A stretch of DNA of 64,000 bases. Source: an uncultured Bacteroidales bacterium. Its GTDB lineage: Bacteria; Bacteroidota; Bacteroidia; Bacteroidales; UBA4417. Location: contig CAIRMR010000102.1 of NCBI GenBank assembly GCA_903879715.1, positions 1-64,000 on the forward strand, read 5' to 3'. Positions 8,853 through 16,972 of this stretch are shown here, piece after piece. The notes below the pieces were generated by a model that was not told the DNA's origin, did not search any database, and saw nothing but the letters and a program-made list of their open reading frames with translations. The position numbers were made by a program, and so were the translations under genes. The number at the start of each line of letters is the position of its first letter. Positions within the stretch are counted from its first letter, which is position 1.

Positions 8853-10106
8853 TCAATGAGCCAGGTTTTCAATTGCTTTCGGATTGTGTTTATGTTTAAA
8901 GAAAATGGCAAATAAAATTGTCACTATCAATGCATAAACCGCAAACGCAAGCCATATCCCATGCCAGTCTTTTCCTTCAGCGCTGGTATAATACTTGTCA
9001 ATCACAAAGCCACTAACTTTGCTGCCAGTAAAGGCACCAAAACCGTTTGTCATCATCATAAATAATCCCTGGGCACTCGACCTGATTTTAGGATCTGTTG
9101 TAGTTTCAACAAACAAGGAGCCTGAAATGTTGAAAAAATCGAAAGCCATTCCATACACAACACACGATAAAATGATCATCCACAATCCCTCAGCCGGGTT
9201 ACCATAGGCAAACAAGCCAAAACGTAATACCCAGGCAATCATCGAAAATAACATCACTTTCTTAATCCCAAAACGTCTCAGGAAAAATGGAATTGTCAGG
9301 ATAAATAAAGTTTCTGACATTTGTGATATTGACATTATAATAGTTGAATATTTTACAACAAACGAATCCGCGTAGATCGGGATATTTTTAAAATCGTCAA
9401 GGAAGGAATCGCCATACATATTGGTTAACTGTAATGCAGCACCCAAAAACATAGCGAAAATAAAGAACAGAGCCATTTTGTAATTGGCAAATAGCTTAAA
9501 AGCATTCAAGCCTAATACCTCTATTAGTGACGAATCTTTTGAAATTGATTTCTGTGGCTTGCAGGCAGGAAGTGTAAACGAATAAATACCCAGTGCAATC
9601 GCAGCTACCGCCCCAATAATAAATTGGTTAGCATTCGCTTTACTACCGGTAAGATTAGTTATCCACATAGCCACAATAAATCCGATTGTTCCCCAAACTC
9701 GGATAGGAGGAAATACTTTTATCACATCGTAGTTATTGTTTTTCAGTATGGTGTATGAAATTGAGTTTGATAATGATATTGTCGGCATATAGAAAATCAT
9801 TGCCAGCAAAATCACGTAATAAAGTGTATCAGGATCGTTCACCTGGGGAACATACAACAAAACCAACCCATACAAAATGTGCAGAATCCCATAAAGTTTT
9901 TCTGTATTTATCCATTTATCAGCAATAATTCCGGTGATAGCGGGCATAAAAATTGAAGCAATGGCAAGTGTTGAAAAAATAGCACCAAATTGTGCGCCGG
10001 TCCAACCTTTCGCGTTAAAGCAATACGTGCCGATGGTGATAAGCCAGGCTCCCCAAACAAAGAATTGCAGGAAACTCATGACGGTTAAGCGATACTTGAT
10101 AGTCAT
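8853..10106 (-). CDS. NupG-type nucleoside permease (MFS)
   Basis: Twelve-helix major-facilitator protein of 417 residues. The start (RLTVMSFLQFFVWGAWLIT) and the internal PPIRVWGTIGFI segment resemble nucleoside:proton symporters of the NupG/XapB family. It probably imports nucleosides across the inner membrane. Lying directly upstream of thyA and folA it suggests a link to thymidine/pyrimidine salvage; that is inference from position. Most Bacteroidota carry such permeases. No truncation seen. Confidence 0.85.
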   Translation of the reverse strand: MTIKYRLTVMSFLQFFVWGAWLITIGTYCFNAKGWTGAQFGAIFSTLAIASIFMPAITGIIADKWINTEKLYGILHILYGLVLLYVPQVNDPDTLYYVILLAMIFYMPTISLSNSISYTILKNNNYDVIKVFPPIRVWGTIGFIVAMWITNLTGSKANANQFIIGAVAAIALGIYSFTLPACKPQKSISKDSSLIEVLGLNAFKLFANYKMALFFIFAMFLGAALQLTNMYGDSFLDDFKNIPIYADSFVVKYSTIIMSISQMSETLFILTIPFFLRRFGIKKVMLFSMIAWVLRFGLFAYGNPAEGLWMIILSCVVYGMAFDFFNISGSLFVETTTDPKIRSSAQGLFMMMTNGFGAFTGSKVSGFVIDKYYTSAEGKDWHGIWLAFAVYALIVTILFAIFFKHKHNPKAIENLAH

Positions 10107-10247
10107 GTTAAAATTTTTGAGATTTATGAGTCGTTAATTGTAATTCAGTACTATTGTTCCTATACAAATCTGAAAAGGGATTTGATAATAAATTCCTATT
10201 TCCAATTAATGCCTGATAAAAAAAATAACCAGGCTTAATCATTGATT

Positions 10248-10826
10248 TTATTTTCTTCTTCTGATTTCATCCCGGATCAGTGAAGCTTTTTCATAATCCT
10301 CAGCATCAACTGCCTTTTGGAGTTCATCTTCAAGCTCAGTAATTGTGAGATTTCTGAAATCAGAATAAATTTCATCATCAGATGCAGAATCAAGACTATC
10401 AGCAGATGGTTCTTCTTCTTCAAACAGAATACCGGCCTGCGACATAATTTCTTCGGTAGTGAATATCGGGCAATGAAACCTGATAGATAAAGCTACAGCA
10501 TCCGAAGTGCGCGAATCAATTTCATGAATACTTATTCCATTGTCGCACACAAGTGTCGCATAAAAAATACCTTCATGAAACTTTGTGATCTGAACTTCAA
10601 CAACATTGATCCCGTATGTTTTAGCGAAATTGTAAAACAAATCGTGCGTCAATGGCCGTGATGGCTTCATTTTTTCAAGCTCAAGGGCTATTGCCTGCGC
10701 TTCATAATGGCCTATAACAATAGGCAACCTGCGCTTACCATTCGTTTCGCCCAATACAAGGGCATATGAATTGGACTGAGCCTGGCTATAGCTTAGCCCT
10801 ACAATATTTAGTTCTATTTTTTTCAA
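10248..10826 (-). CDS. bifunctional nuclease (DUF151) with C-terminal UVR motif
   Basis: Protein of 192 residues. Residues 1-135 form a DUF151 domain (LNIVGLSYSQAQSNSYALVL, LPIVIGHYEAQAIALELE), related to plant and bacterial bifunctional DNase/RNases. Residues from about 155 hold a UvrB/UvrC-type coiled motif (ELEDELQKAVDAEDYEKA). The start codon is TTG, the only initiator that gives the conserved KKIELNIVG N-terminus. It precedes the nucleoside permease gene on the same strand, with a 141-base gap. The biological role of this family in Bacteroidota is poorly defined. Confidence 0.88.
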   Translation of the reverse strand: MKKIELNIVGLSYSQAQSNSYALVLGETNGKRRLPIVIGHYEAQAIALELEKMKPSRPLTHDLFYNFAKTYGINVVEVQITKFHEGIFYATLVCDNGISIHEIDSRTSDAVALSIRFHCPIFTTEEIMSQAGILFEEEEPSADSLDSASDDEIYSDFRNLTITELEDELQKAVDAEDYEKASLIRDEIRRRK

Positions 10827-11192
10827 AGCAAGATTGTCAGTAATTGCAAATCAATAAATTATGGGGATAATTCTTATTTTTACCCGTTTTATTAAAGATA
10901 CGTAAAAATATAAATAAATGTTGAAACTTAACCAGGAAGTGCTATAAATTTAAACATTTAAAGAAAAGAAAAGTTAAATGGGTGTAAAACAGTTTTAAAA
11001 TTGAGTGTCAATTACTAGTTCAGTTAAGTTATAATGCATGTTCCAGCTTAAGAGTAAAGTTGTATATTTGGTCATGGCATGCACGATGATGATTTTGGTT
11101 ATTAAATCGGGAAATCAGTTTCCTTAATTGAATAGTATTAGCCTAAATAGTTCGTGGTTAACGAAAAATTTATAAGTATAAAACTTCAATTT
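10827..11192. other. AT-rich divergent intergenic region
   Basis: 366 bases between the divergent DUF151 nuclease gene and the cytochrome b gene. No RNA gene, repeat or small ORF was recognised. One TATATTTG at 11063-11070 matches the TAnnTTTG -7 element and could drive the cytochrome gene, leaving a leader of about 115 bases. No -33 element was seen with it. Confidence 0.5.
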
Positions 11193-11777
11193 ATGAAAAA
11201 CAGAGACTACACCATTGTGTTCAGAATGATGCATTGGGCAATAGCAATTTGCATGCTTTTAATGCTTGGAACTATATTTCTCAGGTTAACTTGGTTGAAC
11301 AAAGATCATATGGCTCTTATCATTCAGAACTACCTGGCAACAACAGATCAGACATTATCACAGGATCAACTTATTATACTGGCCAAACAGATCCGAAAGC
11401 CGATGTGGGAATGGCATATTTATTTGGGTTATGTGTTGGTTGGATTGTATTGTATAAGAATGACTCTCCCTTTATTGGGACAAATGAAATTTTCGAATCC
11501 TTTCAATAAAACACTTACTTTAAAAGAAAAATTTCAGTACGGAGTATATTTCGTTTTTTATGGATGTGTTGCCATTTCATTGCTCACCGGTTTGGTTATA
11601 GAATTTGGTCCTAAAGACATGAAAAATACCATGGAGGAAATACATGTTCTTTCCATTTATTATTTAATAGCTTTCATCGTAATTCATTTTGGCGGCATTT
11701 TAAAAGCCGAATTGACCAACCAGCAAGGGATAATATCTAAAATTGTGAGTGGATCGAAAATGGTAAAAGAAATCTGA
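11193..11777 (+). CDS. cytochrome b561-like membrane protein
   Basis: Four-helix membrane protein of 194 residues from ATG 11193 (MKNRDYTIVF); a GTG 13 codons upstream is a less likely start. Four histidines lie in or next to membrane helices: H14 (MHWA), H75 (EWHIYLG), H151 (EEIHVL) and H165 (IVIHFGG). This is the pattern of two axial heme pairs in b561/b-type cytochromes. It may pass electrons between a quinone and a periplasmic or membrane partner. The partner is unknown; no dehydrogenase or hydrogenase subunit adjoins. Confidence 0.8.
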   Translation: MKNRDYTIVFRMMHWAIAICMLLMLGTIFLRLTWLNKDHMALIIQNYLATTDQTLSQDQLIILAKQIRKPMWEWHIYLGYVLVGLYCIRMTLPLLGQMKFSNPFNKTLTLKEKFQYGVYFVFYGCVAISLLTGLVIEFGPKDMKNTMEEIHVLSIYYLIAFIVIHFGGILKAELTNQQGIISKIVSGSKMVKEI

Positions 11778-11814
11778 TAATCGGAATTAATTCGCCAGGC
11801 GAAATGAATGGATA

Positions 11815-12990
11815 ATGAAAAACACAGTCTTACTTTCTATATTTCTGTTTATTTACTCAAATAATACTTTTGCACAGCAGACTATTTTTGGTAATAAGAA
11901 TTATATAGAATACCAGGCGGGGAATTTACCCATTGTAATTTCGGTTCCACATGACGGCAATTTAAATCCGGCAAGCATACCGGACAGAACCTGCAATAAT
12001 CCGGTTTATACCACCGATGCATTTTCTATTGAAACAGCAGAAAAAATAAAAGTATCTCTTTATCAACTAACCGGATGCTATCCTCATATCATAATTTGTC
12101 TTTTAGATCGCTTAAAATTAGATTGTAACAGAAATCTTGCTGAAGGTGCATGTGGAAATGCAGAATCTATTCCTGCATGGAATGAATTTCATTCTTTTAT
12201 TGAAACTGCTCAAAATTCAGCAAATAATACCTTTAATAACAAAACGTTCTTTATTGATTTACATGGTCACGGTAATCCTATCCAACGCATAGAATTGGGT
12301 TATCTGCTTTATGATGATGAGTTGGAGCTATCCGACCATATTTTGAACACAAACCAATATCTGAATTTAAGCTCTATAAAGAATCTGGTATTAAATAACA
12401 CGAATAATTACACGCACGCTTAACTCCTGAGAGGCGAAAAATCACTTGGCACATTGCTCTCCACGAATGGTTTTACGGCTCTGCCCAGCACACAAATTCC
12501 ATTTCCGGGAACATCAATAAATTATTTCAGTGGTGGATATATAACTGCAAATCATACATGTTATGCTCAAAATAACAATACGAATGGCGTTCAAATGGAA
12601 TTAAATTACCAGGGGATCAGGGATAATTCCACCAACAGGCAGCTATTCGCCAAAAAGTTTTCATCCGTTATTATGGAATATCTCGTTACGCACACTGATG
12701 TAGCTTTAGGGCAATGTTCTACAGAAACAGGGACAAATAAATATCAACCTAGTCCGCTTATCATTTATCCAAATCCATTAAAGGAAGGCAAACGAATTTT
12801 TATCGAAGGATCGGATTCTGATAATGTTGCATATTTATTGGTAGATGCTGCTGGGCGAACTGTTTCGAAAGGAATGGTTTTAAACAACGAAATCAGTTTT
12901 CATGAAAATCCACCTAAAGGATTTTATATGCTTATTCTTATCAATCCTCAGAATAAAAAGTCCCATTTAAGCAAATTTATTGTAGAATAA
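11815..12990 (+). pseudogene. T9SS-sorted N-formylglutamate amidohydrolase-like protein, interrupted by an in-frame stop
   Basis: One reading frame of about 391 codons is broken by a single TAA at 12421-12423. The first part (202 residues) has a signal peptide (MKNTVLLSIFLFIYSNNTFA) and amidohydrolase-like motifs: ISVPHDG, DRLKLDCNRNLAEG and FIDLHGHG. The second part continues in the same frame (LLRGEKSLGTLL, then QMELNYQGIRDN, the usual C-terminal catalytic-fold strand). It ends with a T9SS type A sorting domain (IIYPNPLKEG to KFIVE). The catalytic fold spans the stop, so neither half should work alone. Either a recent nonsense mutation, a sequencing error or readthrough. Apart from that codon the frame is intact, which suggests a very recent event. 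Confidence 0.75.
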
Positions 12991-13059
12991 ACTCTTGCAA
13001 AAATCTAGATTCTTAAGGTCAACAGAACTAGTTTATATTTCCCAATTTTCAATTTTTCA

Positions 13060-13352
13060 ATGTTAAAGGTCCGGGGTTCAAATGCCTGCGGAGTTTAACA
13101 CTTTAGTTTCGCTCAGTTTGACAGGGTTCAAAGTTGTTCAATACTTCGTGTTCAAGGGTAACGTGACTATTTTCTATTTCCCTATTTCCAATTTTCTATT
13201 TTTCAATGTTAAAGGTCCGGGGTTCAAATGCCTGCGGAGTTCAACACTTCGGTTTCGCTCAGTTTGACTGGGTTCAAAGTTGTTCAATACTTCGTGTTCA
13301 AGGTTAACGTGACTATTTTCTATTTCCCTATTTCCAATTTTCTATTTTTCAA
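13060..13352. repeat. two exact-length 146-bp direct repeats
   Basis: A 146-base unit starting TGTTAAAGGTCCGGGGTTCA occurs at about 13061 and again at 13207, with a third copy of only its first bases (TGTTAAA) at 13353. The copies differ at a few bases. Each unit ends in CTATTTCC/CAATTTTC words and contains CACTTCGGTTTCGCTCAGT-type sequence. Open frames of 61 and 71 codons cross the units but start at the same repeat position and have no gene-like features. The surrounding 12991-13559 holds nothing else I recognise. Confidence 0.9.
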
Positions 13353-13559
13353 TGTTAAAAACCTGACAAACAGCAAGATTCTCTCAATGAGGAAAAATAA
13401 TAATTTCCCCACCTTAAATCCGGATCAATATAATGACTATTAATCCCCGAATACGTTTGTTCGTAAAACGGCTAAATGGAGGAATGGATACATAAACTAT
13501 AGGAAAACCAACAGAAGTGCTGCCAGGATCGGGCCTTCAATAAACGAAAAAACAATTGC

Positions 13560-14648
13560 TTATACGTTAAACCGGATATTCAGACAATCCCCGTCGCAAA
13601 CCACATAATTTTTTCCTTCAATGGCCAATTTACCGGCTTCTTTGCAGGCATGTTCTGTTTTCAAAGTAATAAAGTCGTTGTATTTAATTACTTCGGCACG
13701 TATAAAACCACGTTCCAGATCGCTATGAATAACCCCGGCAGCTTGTGGTGCGGTCATCCCTCTATGGATCGTCCATGCACGCACTTCTTTTACACCAACC
13801 GTAAAAAAAGACATCAGGTTAAGTAATTTGTAAGCTGACTGAACTACTTTATTAACACCAGGCTCAACAAGACCGGCATCAGCTAAAAATATTTCACGGT
13901 CTTCTTTGCTTTCGAGTTCTGCTATTTCAGCTTCAAGTGCGGCAGCCATAACCAATACCTCTGCATTTTCGTCTTTAACAGATTCTTTTAGCTTTTCGGA
14001 GTATTTATTCCCCGTAGCGGCGGAAGCATCGTCAACATTACAAACATATATTACAGGTTTGTCGGTAATCAGGTACATATCAGCGATATGTTTATGTTCG
14101 TCTTCCGAAACCACAGCTGTTCGTGCGGGCTTAAAATCCTCGAGGTGAGCTTTATACATCTGCAACACTTCCATCGCTTTTTTTGCGTCCTTATCACCTA
14201 ATTTGATCAGCTTTTCGGTACGCTGGATTTTGCGCTCTACCATATTCAAATCGCGGATACAAAGTTCCAGGTCAACAATCTCCCTGTCACGAACAGGATT
14301 AACATTACCTTCGATATGTGGAACTGTATCACTGTCAAAACAACGAAGAACATGAATCAGCGCATCAGTCTGCTGTATTTCGGACAGGAATTTACTGGAA
14401 GTACTTTCTGCTTGTCCCGAACCTTTGGTTAATCCCGGAATATCAACCAGGTCGACAGTTGCCTGTTGAACACGTTGTGCATGTATAAGGCCATCAAGTA
14501 CATCGAGCCTGCTGTCCGGGACATTAATCTGACCCAAATGAGACTTCTGCGCACCAGGCTGGTCATGGATTTTAGTATTTGCAACACAATTGAACAGAGT
14601 GGTCTTGCCAGTATTAGCCAAACCTATAATTCCACATTTCAGAGCCAT
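13560..14648 (-). CDS. ychF: redox-regulated ATPase/GTPase YchF (OBG family)
   Basis: Ribosome-associated P-loop NTPase of 362 residues. The Walker A is GLANTGKTTLFN; the G3 region is VDIPGL; a coiled insertion follows; and the C-terminal TGS domain holds the family's VKEVRAWTIHRGMTAPQAAGVIHSD region. The family acts in translation and stress responses, often with ATP preference. Bacteroidota variants carry NTGKT in the P-loop in place of NVGKS. Monocistronic, with its own TACCTTTG promoter element upstream. Confidence 0.96.
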   Translation of the reverse strand: MALKCGIIGLANTGKTTLFNCVANTKIHDQPGAQKSHLGQINVPDSRLDVLDGLIHAQRVQQATVDLVDIPGLTKGSGQAESTSSKFLSEIQQTDALIHVLRCFDSDTVPHIEGNVNPVRDREIVDLELCIRDLNMVERKIQRTEKLIKLGDKDAKKAMEVLQMYKAHLEDFKPARTAVVSEDEHKHIADMYLITDKPVIYVCNVDDASAATGNKYSEKLKESVKDENAEVLVMAAALEAEIAELESKEDREIFLADAGLVEPGVNKVVQSAYKLLNLMSFFTVGVKEVRAWTIHRGMTAPQAAGVIHSDLERGFIRAEVIKYNDFITLKTEHACKEAGKLAIEGKNYVVCDGDCLNIRFNV

Positions 14649-14668
14649 TTTCCTTATTTTTAGGGGTG

Positions 14669-14676
14669 CAAAGGTA
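14669..14676 (-). promoter_or_regulatory. -7 promoter element of ychF
   Basis: Minus-strand TACCTTTG, 20 bases upstream of the ychF ATG, matches TAnnTTTG. No good -33 TTTG at the expected distance. Confidence 0.5.
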
Positions 14677-14762
14677 GTGACTAGTCAGGTTAAAAAAAAG
14701 GGTTTATGACTGCATGCCAAAAATTAGGAAAACTGTCCTGTTAAACGGTTCTACAAGTTAAA

Positions 14763-15149
14763 TCAATAGAATAGCCTTATTTTATATGTTTCTTCAATAA
14801 ATTTAAAATACCAGTAGAGCTTACGGTTGACTTCCATACCGTAATCTATCGAATTATTAAAATAAATATAATCTTCAATTATGCGGTGATAGCGATTTCT
14901 GGTAAAATAACCATTCCAGGCAACAACCGCAGCCTGGTTCTTATTACGATAATACTCATTCCTATGATCTTTTGCGGGAGAGAAATTCAGCAAATACCAA
15001 TGATCAAATTCATTGTCGATAATTGTAATTTCATACTCAGCGCTATCACTTTTAATGGTAGATTGCCTATCGGAAGATCCGGCTTTTTGCGTTGGAGAAC
15101 AAGACCAGGCAAGTAGCAAAAGAACTATTGCACTTATAATTTCTCTCAT
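14763..15149 (-). CDS. small lipoprotein, DUF6146-like
   Basis: 128 residues with a lipoprotein signal (LLLLAWSCS, lipobox cysteine at about residue 17). The mature part is polar and rich in Tyr, Asn and Arg, including YEITIIDNEFDHWYLLNFSP and EVNRKLYWYFKFIEETYKIR near the C-terminus. This matches my memory of the DUF6146 family found in Bacteroidota, whose function is unknown. Probably exported to the outer membrane or periplasm. It stands alone between ychF and the LexA-like regulator. Confidence 0.7.
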   Translation of the reverse strand: MREIISAIVLLLLAWSCSPTQKAGSSDRQSTIKSDSAEYEITIIDNEFDHWYLLNFSPAKDHRNEYYRNKNQAAVVAWNGYFTRNRYHRIIEDYIYFNNSIDYGMEVNRKLYWYFKFIEETYKIRLFY

Positions 15150-15256
15150 AACAATAACCTTTAGATGAACGAAATAGATGAATCTGAAAGAAAATCAGCT
15201 AAGAATGATTAATCACAAATTTTGTGCCGTAAACCAGCTGAAATCCATTGATTTAA

Positions 15257-16093
15257 CTATTGAAGTTCATCATCAAATAGTTTGCCCTGTGTAGCCATTT
15301 TTGCTTTAATTCCGGCAACTTCATTCTGAAGGGCAGCCAGGGCACCCGCCATCTGATTCACGGGAAGGTTAGGCTCAGGAAGTTCCGAACTGATGTAATG
15401 CACAAAACGCCAGACTTCGCGTAAATCATTCAGATCAACGGAATAAGATTCGTAAAGCGGATTTAGCGAGTGTAATACGAGCCTTCCTTCTGTTTTCAAA
15501 CGATTTTCGGCCACTTTAAACATTATGCCATCGTTTAATGTAAGAATGATATATGCCTGGTGGTCGCGGATCAGATCCCAGTTCTGCACAAACTCGCCGG
15601 TAACCCACGACTTGTCAGGTATAGGCAGCATGGAGTCGCCGGTAATCTGGAAGGTGCGGTACTTGCGGTCGGCCGAAAGAAACGGCAATTGAAAAGTAGG
15701 TAATACCTTAATATATTCAGGGTCAGCGAAACCGGTCCGATAACCGGCTGAGGCTTTCTGGTTTATCACTTCGATATTCTCCTTGTTTTTGCTGTCTACA
15801 GTAGTGGTAAGTACCCGAAGGTTTCCGCCGTTTACAAAAATATCGTATCCATGTTCCAACTGGTATAATTCGCTGTCGCGAAGCTCGCTCAGGTCCACAG
15901 TAAGCAGGGTATCCACCGATATTTTGAAATATTTGGCCAATGCCAGCAATGCTTCGATGCCCGGCTCGGCAACACCGTTTTCGTATCCGCTCAATGTGGA
16001 GCGTTTCAAATTGAGAGCAATAGCAATATCGTCCTGTGTGCGGCCTCGTCGTTTACGCAGCAGTTTAATGTTTTTTCCGAAGGTTGGTTCCAT
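15257..16093 (-). CDS. XRE/LexA-like self-cleaving transcriptional regulator (S24)
   Basis: 278 residues. Residues 6-62 are an XRE helix-turn-helix (LRKRRGRTQDDIAIALNLKR). Residues from about 110 form a LexA/UmuD-type S24 domain. A candidate Ala-Gly cleavage site lies at A116-G117 (KASAGY), the nucleophile is S154 in TGDSM and the general base is K193 in IMFKV. The Ser-Lys spacing (39) and site-Ser spacing (38) are close to those of LexA. The C-terminus has a coiled-coil-like tail. It reads away from dinB and a DnaE-like polymerase, so it probably represses them until DNA damage triggers self-cleavage. That link is inference from context and family knowledge. Confidence 0.85.
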   Translation of the reverse strand: MEPTFGKNIKLLRKRRGRTQDDIAIALNLKRSTLSGYENGVAEPGIEALLALAKYFKISVDTLLTVDLSELRDSELYQLEHGYDIFVNGGNLRVLTTTVDSKNKENIEVINQKASAGYRTGFADPEYIKVLPTFQLPFLSADRKYRTFQITGDSMLPIPDKSWVTGEFVQNWDLIRDHQAYIILTLNDGIMFKVAENRLKTEGRLVLHSLNPLYESYSVDLNDLREVWRFVHYISSELPEPNLPVNQMAGALAALQNEVAGIKAKMATQGKLFDDELQ

Positions 16094-16104
16094 GATATAT
16101 TATT

Positions 16105-16325
16105 TTAAAAAAACTCACCCCCTGCCCCCTCTCTTAACCTCATCTGCCCTTCGGGCATCTTCTCCTTTTCAGGAGAAGGAAAAAGGTATTTTTTTTGAAA
16201 GAGAGGGGGTGGAGACGAGGAAATTAGTTATTTAAGGGCACTTTTAAACATGGTAATGGTCGGTTAAAGTTTGATCAGGGAGTCACCCCCTCTCTTCGTG
16301 AAGAGAGGGGGCCGGGGGGGAGAGT
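16105..16325. repeat. palindrome-spacer-palindrome module, copy A
   Basis: Copy A of a module that also occurs at 16707-16880. Its first palindrome has arms CCCCCTCTCTT (16125-16135) and AAGAGAGGGGG (16199-16209). Between the arms lie about 63 extra bases with two further hairpins (TGCCCttcGGGCA and TTCTCCTtttcAGGAGAA). A spacer starting GACGAGGAAATTAGTTATTT follows at 16214. The second palindrome is CCCCCTCTCTTC-GT-GAAGAGAGGGGG (16286-16311, 12-bp stem). That palindrome encodes the last residues of the DUF559 protein. Confidence 0.9.
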
Positions 16326-16700
16326 TTTCAAGAACATTTTCCGAATTTTTTCTTTGACTTGTTCTACATTAATTGTCTCTTCATTTTTAATTCTCAAAAC
16401 ACGAAATCCCAGGTCATTTAATACTGAAGTTCGCCAAAGGTCATATTCCTTTTGCGAGTCATGTATTTTTCCGTCGATTTCAAGTATCAGCTTTTCTTCT
16501 GCACAGTAAAAATCAACAACAAAGAATTGAAATGAATCAAACGAATTTTCATGAATTATTTTGTGCTGCCTCAGAAACTTCTTTCCATCAAGCCTTCTGT
16601 TTCTGACTAATTCCCATACAATTCTTTCTGCCTCCGTCATGTTTTTACGGTTCTCCCTGCAAATTTCAACAACAAATTTCTTTCGCGAAACTGGTTTCAT
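16275..16700 (-). CDS. DUF559 endonuclease-like protein
   Basis: 141-residue protein of the DUF559 family, which has a Vsr-like PD-(D/E)xK nuclease fold. Visible family features are MTEAERIVW (E25), DFYCAEEKLILEIDG (D63, E74, D76) and the C-terminal GFRVLRIKNEE strand. The last 17 or so residues (LPPGPLSSRREGVTP) are encoded by a repeated palindrome and are probably not part of the fold. The gene lies between two copies of a palindrome-spacer-palindrome module and sits between the LexA-like regulator and dinB, reading away from dinB. Function in the cell is unknown. A mobile or repeat-associated role is inference. Confidence 0.85.
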   Translation of the reverse strand: MKPVSRKKFVVEICRENRKNMTEAERIVWELVRNRRLDGKKFLRQHKIIHENSFDSFQFFVVDFYCAEEKLILEIDGKIHDSQKEYDLWRTSVLNDLGFRVLRIKNEETINVEQVKEKIRKMFLKTLPPGPLSSRREGVTP

Positions 16701-16706
16701 GGCTTG

Positions 16707-16880
16707 TAAAAACTCACCCCCTGCCCCCTCTCTTTGAAGAAAAGAGAGGGGGTGTGGACGAGGAAATTAGTTATTTAAGGACATCTGTAAACATGGTAAT
16801 GAGTGATTAAAGGTAATTTCTGTTCGGTGATTCACCCCCTCTCTTCGTGAAGAGAGGGGGCCGGGGGGTGAGTTTTTTTT
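16707..16880. repeat. palindrome-spacer-palindrome module, copy B
   Basis: Copy B of the module at 16105-16325, in the same orientation and 543-549 bases away. Palindrome one: CCCCCTCTCTTT-GAAGA-AAAGAGAGGGGG (16724-16752). Spacer: GACGAGGAAATTAGTTATTT (from 16757), followed by AAACATGGTAAT. Palindrome two: CCCCCTCTCTTC-GT-GAAGAGAGGGGG (16835-16860), identical to that in copy A, with the same CCGGGGGG tail. Here palindrome one is uninterrupted. Confidence 0.9.
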
Positions 16881-16930
16881 TACTTCTGTCATCCTCAATT
16901 CAAAAATTATGATTATATTGTAGTCAGATT

Positions 16931-16951
16931 TTTGATTAGTTTTTAATCAAA
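16931..16951. promoter_or_regulatory. perfect inverted repeat upstream of dinB (candidate operator)
   Basis: TTTGATTA, a 5-base spacer (GTTTT) and TAATCAAA form a perfect 8-5-8 dyad ending 21 bases before the dinB ATG. It overlaps the place where the -7 element would fall. This size and position suit a dimeric repressor such as the nearby LexA-like protein. I did not find a second good copy before the regulator gene. Confidence 0.55.
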
Positions 16952-16972
16952 GGTAATGCATTTTTAATAGTA

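Noticed and set aside
13065-13095. tRNA-like GGTTCAA T-loop in the 146-bp repeat
   Set aside because: No acceptor, D or anticodon stem could be formed around it in either copy.
13082-13443. Two overlapping ORFs of 61 and 71 codons on the plus strand
   Set aside because: Both start at the same position inside the 146-bp repeat unit and encode the same repeat translation. They lack a gene-like context, promoter or family.
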